From contig CAYSJM010000124.1 of NCBI GenBank assembly GCA_964431385.1, positions 1 through 5,408 of the forward strand: a stretch of 5,408 nt of DNA, written 5' to 3'. Under the pieces are notes generated by a model. It ran no database searches. It saw only the letters and a program-made list of their open reading frames with translations, and was not told the DNA's origin. A program made the position numbers and the translations under genes. The DNA comes from UTCHB3 sp964431385 (lineage in GTDB: Bacteria; Bacteroidota; Ignavibacteria; Ignavibacteriales; Ignavibacteriaceae). Below are positions 1 through 5,408 of the stretch, piece by piece. Positions within the stretch are counted from its first letter, which is position 1. The number at the start of each line of letters is the position of its first letter.

Positions 1-369
1 GCTTTCTCCCAGAATGAGGGTAGTGGCAGGATCAGTTTTGAGCGGATCACCCAAGCTTTCAGAATGCCGACAGAACAGAGTATGGGGCAGTTATTGGAAA
101 GTTGGGGTTATGAAATTATGTCATCAGGTTATTACATGAAAGGAGACGAAAGCTTTAGAATAATAGTTGACTATGAAGAAAAAACTGCTTACTATTGGGA
201 AAATGCTGCATCAAAGGAACGGCGGGACGAGATAAAATCTCAAGCTATCGAGGCGGGTTTAAAAGTTGAATCGGCTATGGGAACAAGAGATGTCCGAATG
301 AGAGGAAAAGGCTATTCGGTTTCGCTTAATGGTAATGGAAGTATCAATATCCAAAAGCTAAAGAAATAG
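1..369 (+). CDS. Unrecognised protein, C-terminal part (5' end probably outside window)
   Basis: The reading frame is open from the first base of the window to a TAG stop, giving 122 visible residues. The first ATG inside it is at 64, which would give a 101-residue protein. The codons before that ATG translate to plausible protein (AFSQNEGSGRISFERITQAF) and no ribosome binding site precedes it, so I favour a gene that starts upstream of the window; a start at 64 remains possible. The sequence is hydrophilic, without a signal peptide, membrane segment or cysteine. It looks like a small alpha/beta domain: a helix ending in LLESWGYEIM, two strands around FRIIVDYEEKTAYYW, a charged helix (SKERRDEIKSQAIEAGLKV), and a terminal strand region rich in G, S and N ending in lysines. 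I do not recognise the family and assign no function. No clear terminator follows; the small CCC/GGG stem at about 377-387 lacks a T-run. Confidence 0.6.
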   Translation, partial: AFSQNEGSGRISFERITQAFRMPTEQSMGQLLESWGYEIMSSGYYMKGDESFRIIVDYEEKTAYYWENAASKERRDEIKSQAIEAGLKVESAMGTRDVRMRGKGYSVSLNGNGSINIQKLKK

Positions 370-476
370 CCACCTTCCCTGTATGGGGGACAAGACATCA
401 ATATAATGGTTTTTATCACAGACAGACACTTTTTTAGGTGGGCTGTAACAGATCTTTCATTTAACCGAGGTACAAA

Positions 477-509
477 ATGCAAATAAAAGCAAAGAACCGG
501 GAAAAGTAA
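477..509 (+). CDS. Possible ten-codon leader frame before the galactanase gene
   Basis: An ATG at 477 opens a ten-codon frame (MQIKAKNREK, stop TAA) that ends 28 bp before the galactanase start. GAGG at 467-470, six bases before the ATG, is the best Shine-Dalgarno-like match in the window, better than anything before the longer genes. The frame is not that of the galactanase and the peptide is too short to judge by composition. It could be a translated leader or chance; this genome seems to make little use of Shine-Dalgarno sequences, which argues for chance. Confidence 0.15.
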   Translation: MQIKAKNREK

Positions 510-537
510 TTCAGGTGATTTCCTCTTATATTGGGGT

Positions 538-1623
538 ATGAGATTACCAATATTTTCAATCGTTCTAACGCTGCTGGCAATAATCAGTTTCACCGGCTGT
601 GAGAATGCAACATCCCCCGGTGTCCCTCCCGTGAGTGAAGAGAAATTCTTTATTCGCGGGGCTGACCTTTCTCTTTTACCACTTATAGAAAGGGAGGGGA
701 CTGTCTTTTTGAATGCTGACAGCGTGGCTGAGCCGATGCTTGTTACTCTCAGAAAAGCCGGCGTTAATACAGTCAGGCTCCGTCTTTGGAAGGACCCCGA
801 TGAGTTTGACCAGAGTTTTGCGGGTGTTAAGTTGTTCTGCTCCCGGCTCAGGAGCGAGGGTTTCCGCTTGATGCTCACCGTTCACTATTCCGATACCTGG
901 TCTGATCCGGGACATCAGGAGATGCCGCAGGCATGGAAGGGGATTACCCCGGGTGCTCTTCTCGACTCAGTTTATGCCTACACAAAAATGATAGCCCTGG
1001 AGGTAAAGCCCGATTTCATCCAGCTTGGGAACGAGATAAACGCCGGTTTCATGTTTGAGGCGGGAAGGATTTCCACTTCACCGGCGGGGTTTAGGTCACT
1101 CCTCGATACTGCCTCGCGGGCGGTTCGAAAGTTCTCTCCGGGTACCAGGATAATTTTGCATTACGCGGGGTTAAATTGGGCTGATGGCTTCTTCCGCTCG
1201 ATAGCGGGTGCCGACTATGACATCATCGGTCTCTCATATTACCCCCTTTGGCACGGCAAAAATATTGACACGCTGAGTGAGGTTTTAACTTCACTCAACC
1301 GTGAATTCGGCAAGGAAGTTGCTATAGTTGAAACCTCCTACCCGTTCACACTCGGCTGGAACGACTGGACAAACAACATCGTTGGAATCGCAGACCAGCT
1401 TCATCCCGGATACCCCGCTACACCTGATGGACAGTACAACTTCCTCAAAAAAGTATTTGATGAGGTAAGGGCTTCTGCCGGCGGCGCGGGTGTATGCTAT
1501 TGGGGGGGAGAGTGGGTCGCGTTCCGGGGCACCACTTCAACAGATGGCTCGCCTTACGAAAATCAGGCTCTATACAATTTTAACTTCCGGGCACTTCCGG
1601 TACTAAAGGCATTCAGCAATTAA
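538..1623 (+). CDS. Arabinogalactan endo-beta-1,4-galactanase, family GH53, lipoprotein
   Basis: This enzyme hydrolyses beta-1,4-galactan, the backbone of type I arabinogalactan side chains of pectin. The 361-residue product begins with a short lipoprotein signal: basic R2, a hydrophobic stretch to about residue 18, then FTGC with C21 as the lipidated residue. A Ser/Pro-rich linker follows and a GH53 TIM barrel fills about 37-358, the usual family size. Family hallmarks in order are IRGADLSLLPLIEREG (39-54), GVNTVRLRLWKDP (75-87), HYSDTWSDPGHQ (116-127), QLGNEINAG (162-170) with the predicted acid/base E166, IIGLSYYPLWHG (229-240), IVETSYP (263-269) with the predicted nucleophile E265, and CYWGGEWV (320-327). 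It appears intact. ATG 538 is the only ATG, GTG or TTG in frame after the stop at 484; only a GGGG sits just before it. The lipid anchor suggests membrane or surface location, though the neighbours are not carbohydrate genes. Sampled stretches are about 42-60% G+C, above the kinase genes. Confidence 0.95.
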   Translation: MRLPIFSIVLTLLAIISFTGCENATSPGVPPVSEEKFFIRGADLSLLPLIEREGTVFLNADSVAEPMLVTLRKAGVNTVRLRLWKDPDEFDQSFAGVKLFCSRLRSEGFRLMLTVHYSDTWSDPGHQEMPQAWKGITPGALLDSVYAYTKMIALEVKPDFIQLGNEINAGFMFEAGRISTSPAGFRSLLDTASRAVRKFSPGTRIILHYAGLNWADGFFRSIAGADYDIIGLSYYPLWHGKNIDTLSEVLTSLNREFGKEVAIVETSYPFTLGWNDWTNNIVGIADQLHPGYPATPDGQYNFLKKVFDEVRASAGGAGVCYWGGEWVAFRGTTSTDGSPYENQALYNFNFRALPVLKAFSN

Positions 1624-1683
1624 CCGTTAACACCCGGGCTATTTGTAAAAGGTCGTTTTCCCGCTGTATGATGTTTCTATTGC

Positions 1684-1707
1684 CCTTGAATTGAATTCGA
1701 TTCGAGG
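1684..1707. repeat. 24-bp palindrome centred on an EcoRI-like GAATTC
   Basis: Twelve consecutive base pairs can form around the centre 1695/1696: ten are Watson-Crick and two (1692-1699 and 1687-1704) are T-G. The left half is CCTTGAATTGAA and the right half is TTCGATTCGAGG. As RNA it would fold to a ten-pair stem with an AAUU loop. No T-run follows on either strand, so it is not a standard intrinsic terminator. It lies 60 bp after the galactanase stop and 114 bp before the kinase start, so it could be an operator for the kinase gene, an mRNA 3'-end stem for the galactanase, or chance. Confidence 0.45.
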
Positions 1708-1736
1708 AGCTAAGAGGTAAAAATCTTTGATTTAGA

Positions 1737-1744
1737 TAGTTTTG
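1737..1744 (+). promoter_or_regulatory. Candidate Bacteroidota-type -7 element before the first histidine kinase
   Basis: TAGTTTTG fits the TAnnTTTG -7 consensus known from Bacteroidota, 76 bp upstream of the kinase ATG. No TTG lies at the expected distance of about 19-21 bp upstream. The whole stretch 1725-1790 is T-rich and holds looser look-alikes, for example at 1779-1788, so the match may be chance. Confidence 0.2.
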
Positions 1745-1820
1745 TTATCGTTTTGTTTATTTTGCGGTTTCATTATCATAAATTTTTGTTTACCAACCGG
1801 AATAGATCGCAAGCGACTTC

Positions 1821-2963
1821 ATGGAAGAAACTGTTAAATTTTCTACCGTTATAATCGGTGAGGACTTGATTGATATCAGTCTTTTCGGAAAATTATTGTC
1901 TCACAGAGATTTTTCTTCCAAAACTTTCACTTATTCGAATTATCGTTCTCAAAGTTTTGCAGGGGTATCGGTAATTTTTCTCTTTTTTTCGAAAGATACC
2001 TGGCTGGTTGAGGATGCACTTTCGTTTTTCAGCGGGAAAGCGGGTGCAGGTAAGTTAATGGTGCTTGTTTCAAGTTCGAGTGAAGCGAGATTGTTAAGTG
2101 CAAATGCAAGGGAGTTGATTTCGGATCATTTGCTTTTTCCGGCTGATAATTTACTGGTGGAAAAACGACTCGAGATTTACAAAAAATTGCTCTCGAATAA
2201 CAATCACGCTGCCAACGACTTTAGACGCGATTCAGAAAATGATCTTGAGAGAAGCATCCTCGAATTGGAGGAACAAAATGTTGCCAAAGATAAATTTTTT
2301 GCTTTGATCGCTCACGACCTGAAAAACCCATTCACGGGTTTCCTCGGTTTTTCCGAATATATAGCAAAATATTATGAGGAGATAAGCAAGGAGGATCTGG
2401 GCGACTTTTCAGTCAGGATGTATGAATCAGCTCAATTGGTTTACAATCTGATTGAAAATTTGCTTGCATGGAGCCGACTCCGTACGGGTAACATGGATTT
2501 TGAACCGATACCTTTTGATCTGAAAGAGACGGTTGAACGAATTTTGAAGCTTTGTGAATCGCAGATTGTAAGCAAGGAAATCAACCTGATAAATTCGTTT
2601 AATGAGCGGCTATCGGTGTTTGCTGATGCAAACATGGTTGATACGGTAATTAGAAATGTAGTAACAAATGCCATAAAATTCACTCCAAAAGGGGGTGTAA
2701 TGCATATAGGCTTTTCTACTGACAAAGAATTTGTGACACTGTTTATTGCTGACAGTGGAATCGGGATATCGGAAGAAGCACAAAAAAAGATGTTCAAGCT
2801 CGGTTACCGGGTGTCGCGGGATGGCACGGAGGGTGAAACGGGTACGGGACTTGGATTAATTCTCTCGAAAGAATTCATGTTAAAAAATGGCGGCGACCTC
2901 TACTTCGAAAGTAATGAGGGGAATGGCTCTAAATTTTTTATCAAAATTCCAGCCACTCCCTAA
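1821..2963 (+). CDS. Soluble histidine kinase with N-terminal receiver-like domain
   Basis: The 380-residue protein is predicted to autophosphorylate on histidine and pass the phosphate to a response regulator not encoded in this window. Residues 7-123 alternate short strands and helices like a response-regulator receiver (strands near 8-13, 49-56, 78-84, 102-106) but lack the canonical phosphoacceptor Asp and the Lys expected in the last strand. A charged signalling helix (about 139-158) leads to the HisKA domain, with the H box FFALIAHDLKNPF (H165) and the dimerisation-helix motif NLLAWSRLRTG. The HATPase domain has an N box (N279, N283), the G1 box DSGIGI (311-316), an F box around F325 and the G2 box GTGLGL (341-346), so the catalytic core looks complete. 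There is no membrane segment. ATG 1821 is the first start after an in-frame TAG at 1803; no Shine-Dalgarno precedes it. The sensor half could instead be another small alpha/beta domain. Confidence 0.93.
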   Translation: MEETVKFSTVIIGEDLIDISLFGKLLSHRDFSSKTFTYSNYRSQSFAGVSVIFLFFSKDTWLVEDALSFFSGKAGAGKLMVLVSSSSEARLLSANARELISDHLLFPADNLLVEKRLEIYKKLLSNNNHAANDFRRDSENDLERSILELEEQNVAKDKFFALIAHDLKNPFTGFLGFSEYIAKYYEEISKEDLGDFSVRMYESAQLVYNLIENLLAWSRLRTGNMDFEPIPFDLKETVERILKLCESQIVSKEINLINSFNERLSVFADANMVDTVIRNVVTNAIKFTPKGGVMHIGFSTDKEFVTLFIADSGIGISEEAQKKMFKLGYRVSRDGTEGETGTGLGLILSKEFMLKNGGDLYFESNEGNGSKFFIKIPATP

Positions 2964-2966
2964 AAG

Positions 2967-3560
2967 TTACTTTACCTTAATCTTATATTCCAGAAGCAGA
3001 ATATCCTTAGTGGCAAATGGTTTAACCTTTTGCAGAAAATCTTTATCCATCACATCTTGATTCCCTCGAGCATTTCCGGCTATAATTATATCCACTTGCG
3101 AATCATCCGAAACATTTTGTTTTATCTGTTTTTTGATTTTTCCTGCAATTTTAAGGAAGTCATCAGCCTTCACTTCACTTTTTGATTTGAAGAGATTTTC
3201 TAAATCTGTAATTTTTTTCAGTGAATAGATCAAAAAGAGTTGGTGGTTCCCTTTATCGGGGAACTTAATGAAATCACCTTTTCCCGGGTAGGCTAATATC
3301 TGGTTTTTATAAGCTCTTCCTGTGAGGAGTGATTTGGCACTTTTTCCGGTTACAATAACATAATAGCCATAGCCACCGGAATCAGGTTGAAGGAGTATCC
3401 TGTATTTGTCACCAAGTTTAAGTGTGGAATTTGATTTTAATTTAATCAAATCGTTACCCGATGAGACGAGGATACCTGCTTTAGTTTTGACGAGCGATTG
3501 TGGGAACAATGCGAACGCCACGAACAAAGCAATAACTGTGATAAGTTTTGTTGTTTTCAT
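2967..3560 (-). CDS. Exported DUF4384-like protein of unknown function
   Basis: The 197-residue product starts with a signal peptide: KTTK, then a hydrophobic core to about residue 19. The cleavage site is uncertain (around 17-28), and there is no cysteine, so it is not a lipoprotein. The next part, LKLGDKYRILLQ (47-58), GGYGYYVIVTGKS (62-74), YKNQILAYPGKGDFIKFP (84-101) and HQLFLIYSLKKITDLENLF (106-124), resembles the DUF4384 pattern of a strand, a G-Y-x-Y-V segment, an Asn/Pro segment and a strand ending in a short helix; I recall this from memory and could not run a profile. The C-terminal third is lysine-rich, with a helix about 132-148 and a strand-helix-strand end. Periplasmic or outer-membrane location is inferred. 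The gene is transcribed alone, converging on the kinase gene with 3 bp between stops, and a TATATTTG element lies 36 bp before its ATG. No Shine-Dalgarno is seen. Confidence 0.8.
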   Translation of the reverse strand: MKTTKLITVIALFVAFALFPQSLVKTKAGILVSSGNDLIKLKSNSTLKLGDKYRILLQPDSGGYGYYVIVTGKSAKSLLTGRAYKNQILAYPGKGDFIKFPDKGNHQLFLIYSLKKITDLENLFKSKSEVKADDFLKIAGKIKKQIKQNVSDDSQVDIIIAGNARGNQDVMDKDFLQKVKPFATKDILLLEYKIKVK

Positions 3561-3596
3561 GTTGGTTTTACTAAAATAAATCCTTATAAGTTCCTA

Positions 3597-3604
3597 CAAA
3601 TATA
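3597..3604 (-). promoter_or_regulatory. Candidate -7 promoter element (TATATTTG) for the DUF4384-like gene
   Basis: Read on the minus strand, this is TATATTTG, a perfect fit to the Bacteroidota TAnnTTTG -7 consensus, 36 bp upstream of the ATG at 3560. A minus-strand TTG exists at 3633-3635, but the 28-bp gap is longer than the usual 19-21 bp, so the -33 element is unconvincing. Confidence 0.4.
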
Positions 3605-3617
3605 TGCAATTTACTAT

Positions 3618-3638
3618 TTATTGTGTGTGATGCAATAA
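3618..3638. promoter_or_regulatory. Inverted repeat TTATTG-N9-CAATAA in the divergent promoter region
   Basis: Six-base arms at 3618-3623 and 3633-3638 are exact reverse complements with a nine-base spacer; in RNA the inner bases can add two G-U pairs and one A-U pair. The site lies between the divergent starts of the DUF4384-like gene (58 bp away) and the LOG gene (67 bp away), a place where an operator could act on both. The surroundings are very A+T rich, so a chance repeat is quite possible. Confidence 0.25.
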
Positions 3639-3704
3639 TTTATTTTTATTCTTCCCGATAATTTTTGATTTACCTATATTACAGTTTTGAATTTAATAAA
3701 ATCG

Positions 3705-4286
3705 ATGGAAAGAAGAATAGCGGTTTTTTGTGCTTCGAGCACTAAATCAAAGGAAATTTATCTCGCAGACGCTTTCCGTCTGGGTGAAATAATTGCCACT
3801 AAGGGCGATATCCTGGTTTATGGAGGAGGCAGGCACGGACTGATGGGGGCGGTTTCCGATGGAGCTCTCGCGAAAAGCGGTAGAGTGATAGGGATAATTC
3901 CTGAATTTATGGTTGATTTGGAATGGGGGAGAGATGATATTTATTCTCTCGAATTGACACAGGATATGGAAAGTCGTAAACTTAAAATGATAGAGGGGAG
4001 CTCAGCCATTGTAGTTCTTCCCGGTGGAAGTGGTACCATGGAAGAGTTTTACCAGGTGCTTTCGATGAAGCGACTCGGGCAATATACAAACCCCGTGGTA
4101 GTGGTAAATGTGAATAATTTTTTTGATAAGTGGCTCGCTTTTATGGAGCATACAGTAGTGGAAGATTTTCTGGGAAGAGACCATCTTAAGATGTTCACTG
4201 TGGTTGAGGACTCCACCGGAGTTTACGATGCGATTGAAAGTTCCCACACCTGGAGTGAAGACGATATTAACAAAGCTTTAGTCTGA
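3705..4286 (+). CDS. LOG-family nucleoside 5'-monophosphate phosphoribohydrolase (TIGR00730 type)
   Basis: LOG-family enzymes release the base from nucleoside 5'-monophosphates; the plant and some bacterial members act on cytokinin riboside monophosphates, and many others were misannotated as lysine decarboxylases. The 193-residue product is a cytosolic Rossmann-like domain of normal family length. Diagnostic features are the first strand RRIAVFCASS (3-12), LVYGGGRHGLMGAVSDGAL (37-55), GIIPEFM (63-69), MESRK (88-92) with the conserved Arg, and the signature PGGSGTMEE (106-114). All motif positions are filled, so it should be active; the true substrate cannot be read from sequence. I chose ATG 3705 because it places the first strand two residues in, as in homologues; an in-frame TTG at 3687 would add only six residues. 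There is no Shine-Dalgarno. A loose -7-like TAATTTTTG lies at 3659-3667. Its stop is 2 bp from the next gene, so they are probably co-transcribed. Confidence 0.93.
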   Translation: MERRIAVFCASSTKSKEIYLADAFRLGEIIATKGDILVYGGGRHGLMGAVSDGALAKSGRVIGIIPEFMVDLEWGRDDIYSLELTQDMESRKLKMIEGSSAIVVLPGGSGTMEEFYQVLSMKRLGQYTNPVVVVNVNNFFDKWLAFMEHTVVEDFLGRDHLKMFTVVEDSTGVYDAIESSHTWSEDDINKALV

Positions 4287-4288
4287 AG

Positions 4289-5401
4289 ATGATTCAAAAT
4301 CACTTACAAGTGCCAAAAAAAGAGGAAAACGACGGCTACAGAGAGATTTTCAACGAGATGCTCGATTATCTTATGCTCGTCGATGGTGCTACGGGGGAGA
4401 TAATTGAAATTAATAAAATATGGGAATCGACTACGGGATTTAGCAGGAGTGAGGTTGTAGGGCACCACTTCTCAACAGTATTTTGTGACGAGCAAATCCA
4501 GAATGCAGCGGAATTGGAAACGATAATGACCCATGATTCAGTTGTTTCTTCCCGGTTGTTGAGAAGAAAATCGGGAGCACCAATTCCTGTTGAAATGTCT
4601 CTTACGATGGTCAGTTTTAAGGGGAAAAATTCAATACTCACTGTTCTCAGGAGTATTAAAGAGAGACTCGAGGCGGAAGAAATTATTATCGAAATGAACA
4701 AAAGGCTTGGTGACTTAAACTCGACGAAGGACAAGTTTTTTTCGATAATAGCACACGATCTTAAAAACCAGTTTAATGTTCTGATTTCATTCTCTGAACT
4801 TCTGTTAAGAGACATGAACACCCTTGAGGAGAAACAGAGATTTTATTTTTTAAGTCAGATAGAAACCGTTTCAAGGTCAACTTACGGCTTACTTTCTAAT
4901 CTGCTTAAATGGGCACAAAGTCAAACGGGTAACATTGCCGTTAACAAAGATATTTTGTTGCTGAATGATCTTGTTACTTCTGTAACGGAAGAACTTGCAG
5001 GGCAGATTCAGGGAAAAAATATTTCAGTTGATCTCTCGGGGAACAATCTTTCGGTTGTTTATTCCGACGAAGAGATGATAAAGACCGTGATCAGAAATCT
5101 CCTTTCAAATGCGATTAAATTTAGTCCTTCAGGTGGAATGATTTCCATTGAGATTGTTGAAGATAAAGATCATGCAATATTGGAGATAAGAGATCAAGGG
5201 ATCGGGATGGATGCTGAGACCCAAAAAGAACTCTTTAAACCCGGAATCAGATCGAAGAAGGGGACCGCAAATGAGAGTGGTACGGGTATCGGTTTGACTC
5301 TCTGTTACGAGTTCATAACAAGATTAAACGGAAAAATTTGGTGTAAAAGTACTCCGGGCAAGGGTACTTCAATGTTTTTTACGGTAGAATTGCCACAATA
5401 G
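4289..5401 (+). CDS. Soluble PAS-domain sensor histidine kinase
   Basis: The 370-residue protein has a PAS sensor at about 18-122 (LMLVDGATGEIIEINK, then TGFSRSEVVGHHF), a coiled-coil linker about 124-150 (KERLEAEEIIIEMNKRL), HisKA and HATPase domains, and no membrane segment, so it senses a cytosolic signal. The H box is FFSIIAHDLKNQF with H156; the usual Pro after HxxxN is Gln (Q161). The dimerisation helix carries NLLKWAQSQTG. ATP-binding boxes are complete: N270 and N274, G1 DQGIGM (302-307), F316, and G2 GTGIGL (331-336). The ATP-lid region (FKPGIR to GTG) resembles that of the kinase at 1821-2963, which suggests paralogy. No heme- or flavin-binding residue in the PAS can be named with confidence. 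ATG 4289 follows the LOG stop by 2 bp, suggesting translational coupling; no Shine-Dalgarno is visible. It ends 7 bp before the window edge, so whether a response regulator follows is unknown. Confidence 0.94.
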   Translation: MIQNHLQVPKKEENDGYREIFNEMLDYLMLVDGATGEIIEINKIWESTTGFSRSEVVGHHFSTVFCDEQIQNAAELETIMTHDSVVSSRLLRRKSGAPIPVEMSLTMVSFKGKNSILTVLRSIKERLEAEEIIIEMNKRLGDLNSTKDKFFSIIAHDLKNQFNVLISFSELLLRDMNTLEEKQRFYFLSQIETVSRSTYGLLSNLLKWAQSQTGNIAVNKDILLLNDLVTSVTEELAGQIQGKNISVDLSGNNLSVVYSDEEMIKTVIRNLLSNAIKFSPSGGMISIEIVEDKDHAILEIRDQGIGMDAETQKELFKPGIRSKKGTANESGTGIGLTLCYEFITRLNGKIWCKSTPGKGTSMFFTVELPQ

Positions 5402-5408
5402 TAAGAAT

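Noticed and set aside
371..394. Terminator hairpin after the first partial gene
   Set aside because: The stem has only three Watson-Crick pairs plus wobble pairs and there is no T-run after it.
402..407. TATAAT as a sigma-70 style -10 box for the galactanase gene
   Set aside because: No TTGACA-like or TTG element is found at suitable spacing upstream, and it does not fit the TAnnTTTG pattern seen elsewhere in the window.
312..915. Long minus-strand open frames opposite the first part of the galactanase gene
   Set aside because: They lie antisense to a clearly recognisable GH53 gene, have no recognisable domain, and show the low-complexity Ser/Leu/Arg bias typical of reverse-strand shadows.
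1633..1664. Terminator just after the galactanase stop (AAAA...TTTT and CGGG...CCCG segments)
   Set aside because: The arms are four bases each with mismatches between them, and no T-run follows the outer arm.
1704..1729. GAGGAG and AGAGG as ribosome binding sites for a small gene
   Set aside because: The only nearby start, TTG at 1727, is followed by a stop after two codons; GAGGAG overlaps the right arm of the palindrome.
2441..2797. Minus-strand open frame within the first kinase gene
   Set aside because: It is antisense to the conserved HisKA and HATPase coding region and has no motif of its own.
3687..3704. TTG at 3687 as the start of the LOG gene
   Set aside because: It adds six residues before the point where homologues begin; ATG 3705 places the first Rossmann strand at the normal distance from the N-terminus.
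4002..4821. Minus-strand open frames within the LOG and PAS-kinase genes
   Set aside because: Both are shadows of well-supported genes, with no start signals and no recognisable protein features.
1..5408. tRNA, rRNA, insertion sequence, CRISPR array or attachment site
   Set aside because: No cloverleaf, transposase motif, regularly spaced repeats or flanking direct repeats were seen on either strand.

Overview
The window reads as ordinary chromosomal sequence from a member of the Bacteroidota/Ignavibacteriota (FCB) group. Three things suggest this. None of the genes has a convincing Shine-Dalgarno sequence at the expected spacing. TAnnTTTG-type -7 elements, including a perfect TATATTTG, lie upstream of genes. 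The histidine kinases have the soluble AHDLKN / NLLxW(S/A)xxxTG style common in that group. This placement is an inference; there is no rRNA or other marker gene here.

Layout, left to right. The 3' part of an unrecognised plus-strand gene (1-369) is followed by a gap of about 170 bp holding a possible ten-codon leader frame. Next comes a lipoprotein endo-beta-1,4-galactanase of family GH53 (538-1623), visibly richer in G+C than the genes to its right. A T-rich gap of about 200 bp holds a 24-bp palindrome (1684-1707) and then opens into a soluble histidine kinase with a degenerate receiver-like N-terminus (1821-2963). That gene converges, with 3 bp between stop codons, on a minus-strand gene for an exported DUF4384-like protein (2967-3560). 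A 144-bp divergent promoter region separates this from a plus-strand pair: a LOG-family nucleotide phosphoribohydrolase (3705-4286) and, 2 bp later, a PAS histidine kinase (4289-5401).

The galactanase would cut the galactan side chains of pectin at the cell surface, but no SusC/SusD pair or other glycosidase is visible beside it. The two kinases look like members of one paralogous family with different sensor halves. Neither has a response regulator in the window, so both probably act on regulators encoded elsewhere. The tight LOG-kinase pair is the most suggestive functional link. There is no sign of mobile elements, CRISPR arrays, tRNA or rRNA. I did not find a clear new system; the best leads are the LOG-kinase pair, the pseudo-receiver kinase and the palindrome.
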